50,579 nt of DNA from Planctomycetota bacterium (GTDB lineage Bacteria; Planctomycetota; Uabimicrobiia; Uabimicrobiales; Uabimicrobiaceae): the NCBI GenBank assembly GCA_029260735.1, contig JAJDCR010000005.1, forward strand, positions 1-50,579, given 5' to 3'. Position 1 is the stretch's first letter. The number at the start of each line of letters is the position of its first letter. The translations under genes and the position numbers were made by a program. The notes under the pieces were generated by a model, which saw only the letters and a program-made list of their open reading frames with translations, did no database searches and had not been told where the DNA came from. Positions 50,139 to 50,579 of the stretch are shown in pieces.

Positions 50139-50579
50139 GTCTTGTTTTTTTGTCTTTCTGAGCCAAGGGAATTTCCTTATGACGCGTACAAATATTATTT
50201 TTAGGCTCGTTCGTGACCCAGGGTACCGTTCGCCTTTGGCTCACTATACCCTGGGCTGGGTTGTGTAACACTTTCAGTGTATGGAATTTCGTAGATCATT
50301 TTTTTTATAGAATACGTTCTCCAATTTTGGGCTAATGTTTCGGATAAAACCCTCCTACATTACCAAGAAAGGAAGACAAAATATTTTTGCCTTCCTTTCT
50401 GGAGCCTAATGGTTTATTTAGTTTGTTATTAGCTAATAAAAATATTGATGCGTGTGCAAAAAGTATCTCTTCATCTTAAGCCTCGGAGAGGCGAAGACAC
50501 GTAGACAGGGGATTTATCCCCTGGAATGGATATATCCCTAAATTATTGCCCTTTAGGGCAAAGGTAGTTTTTTGCTGCC
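50139..50579. other. 441-bp end region: no gene, several REP-like hairpins
   Basis: No ORF of note. Inverted repeats: CCCAGGGTA (50217-50225) with TACCCTGGG (50247-50255), followed at once by an ACACT-TTC-AGTGT hairpin; the 50366-50400 stem; CAGGGGAT-TT-ATCCCCTG (50506-50523); and TTGCCC-TTTA-GGGCAA (50546-50561). The density of short GC-rich stems suggests interspersed palindromic repeats. Confidence 0.6.
50366..50400 (+). terminator. Terminator-like hairpin downstream of the deacetylase/GT operon
   Basis: AGAAAGGAAG (50366-50375) and CTTCCTTTCT (50391-50400) pair perfectly, with further CAAAA/TTTTG pairing inside. It lies 230 bases after the operon's last stop, so it may instead belong to a gene beyond the window. 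Confidence 0.45.

Overview
The window is about 50.6 kb of low-GC (roughly 40%) bacterial chromosome. It carries three PEP-CTERM surface proteins, a Hanks-type Ser/Thr kinase fused to TPR repeats, a cytochrome c/redoxin/copper-monooxygenase-like fusion, an excisionase-type HTH on a membrane protein and a DUF1579 protein. This mix points to the PVC superphylum, most likely a low-GC planctomycete-like or lentisphaera-like organism. That is an inference from gene content; there is no rRNA or other marker gene here.

Layout. 1-5034: 3' part of a giant repeat adhesin with a PEP-CTERM tail. 5355-8767: a membrane SGNH-hydrolase protein and two small PEP-CTERM proteins, separated by a MITE-like element. 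9186-15794: a pentapeptide-repeat protein, a DUF1579 protein (minus), an M20 amidohydrolase coupled to a GNAT/cyclic-nucleotide-binding protein, and a MORN lipoprotein coupled to an AlkD-like protein. 15828-21159 (minus): a compact four-gene lipid-type operon of sulfotransferase, alpha-oxoamine synthase, acetoacetate-decarboxylase-like protein and fatty acyl-AMP ligase fused to an acyl carrier protein. 21279-27160 (minus): an RND pump, its adaptor (an unusual cyclic-nucleotide sensor/zinc ribbon/adaptor fusion) and a membrane HTH protein. 27354-32930: a small unknown protein divergent from the Ser/Thr kinase, then a DEAD-box helicase and a NADAR (YbiA-like) gene interrupted by one amber codon. 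33118-38958 (minus): a histidine-kinase-dimerisation-like membrane protein, a DUF4336 protein, a C2-like/multihaem protein, a propeller/C39 protease/PPC protein and a STAS-like protein with threonine-rich repeats. 39242-44932: the redoxin/cytochrome/copper oxygenase fusion, a beta-helix protein, an NTF2-like protein and a VAO-type flavoprotein. 45349-50138: a tight operon of ChbG/YdjC deacetylase, SDR, M28 peptidase with a C-terminal winged-helix-like domain, and MGT-type glycosyltransferase. 50139-50579: no gene, only palindromes.

The best candidates for something undescribed are (1) the predicted route to a sulfated amino-ketone or sphingoid-like lipid, lying beside an RND exporter whose adaptor carries a cytosolic cyclic-nucleotide-binding domain; and (2) a family of palindromes built from degenerate hexamers GTNNYC / GRNNAC at about 39.1, 41.0 and 45.2 kb. 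All functional statements come from reading motifs by eye; no database search was run.
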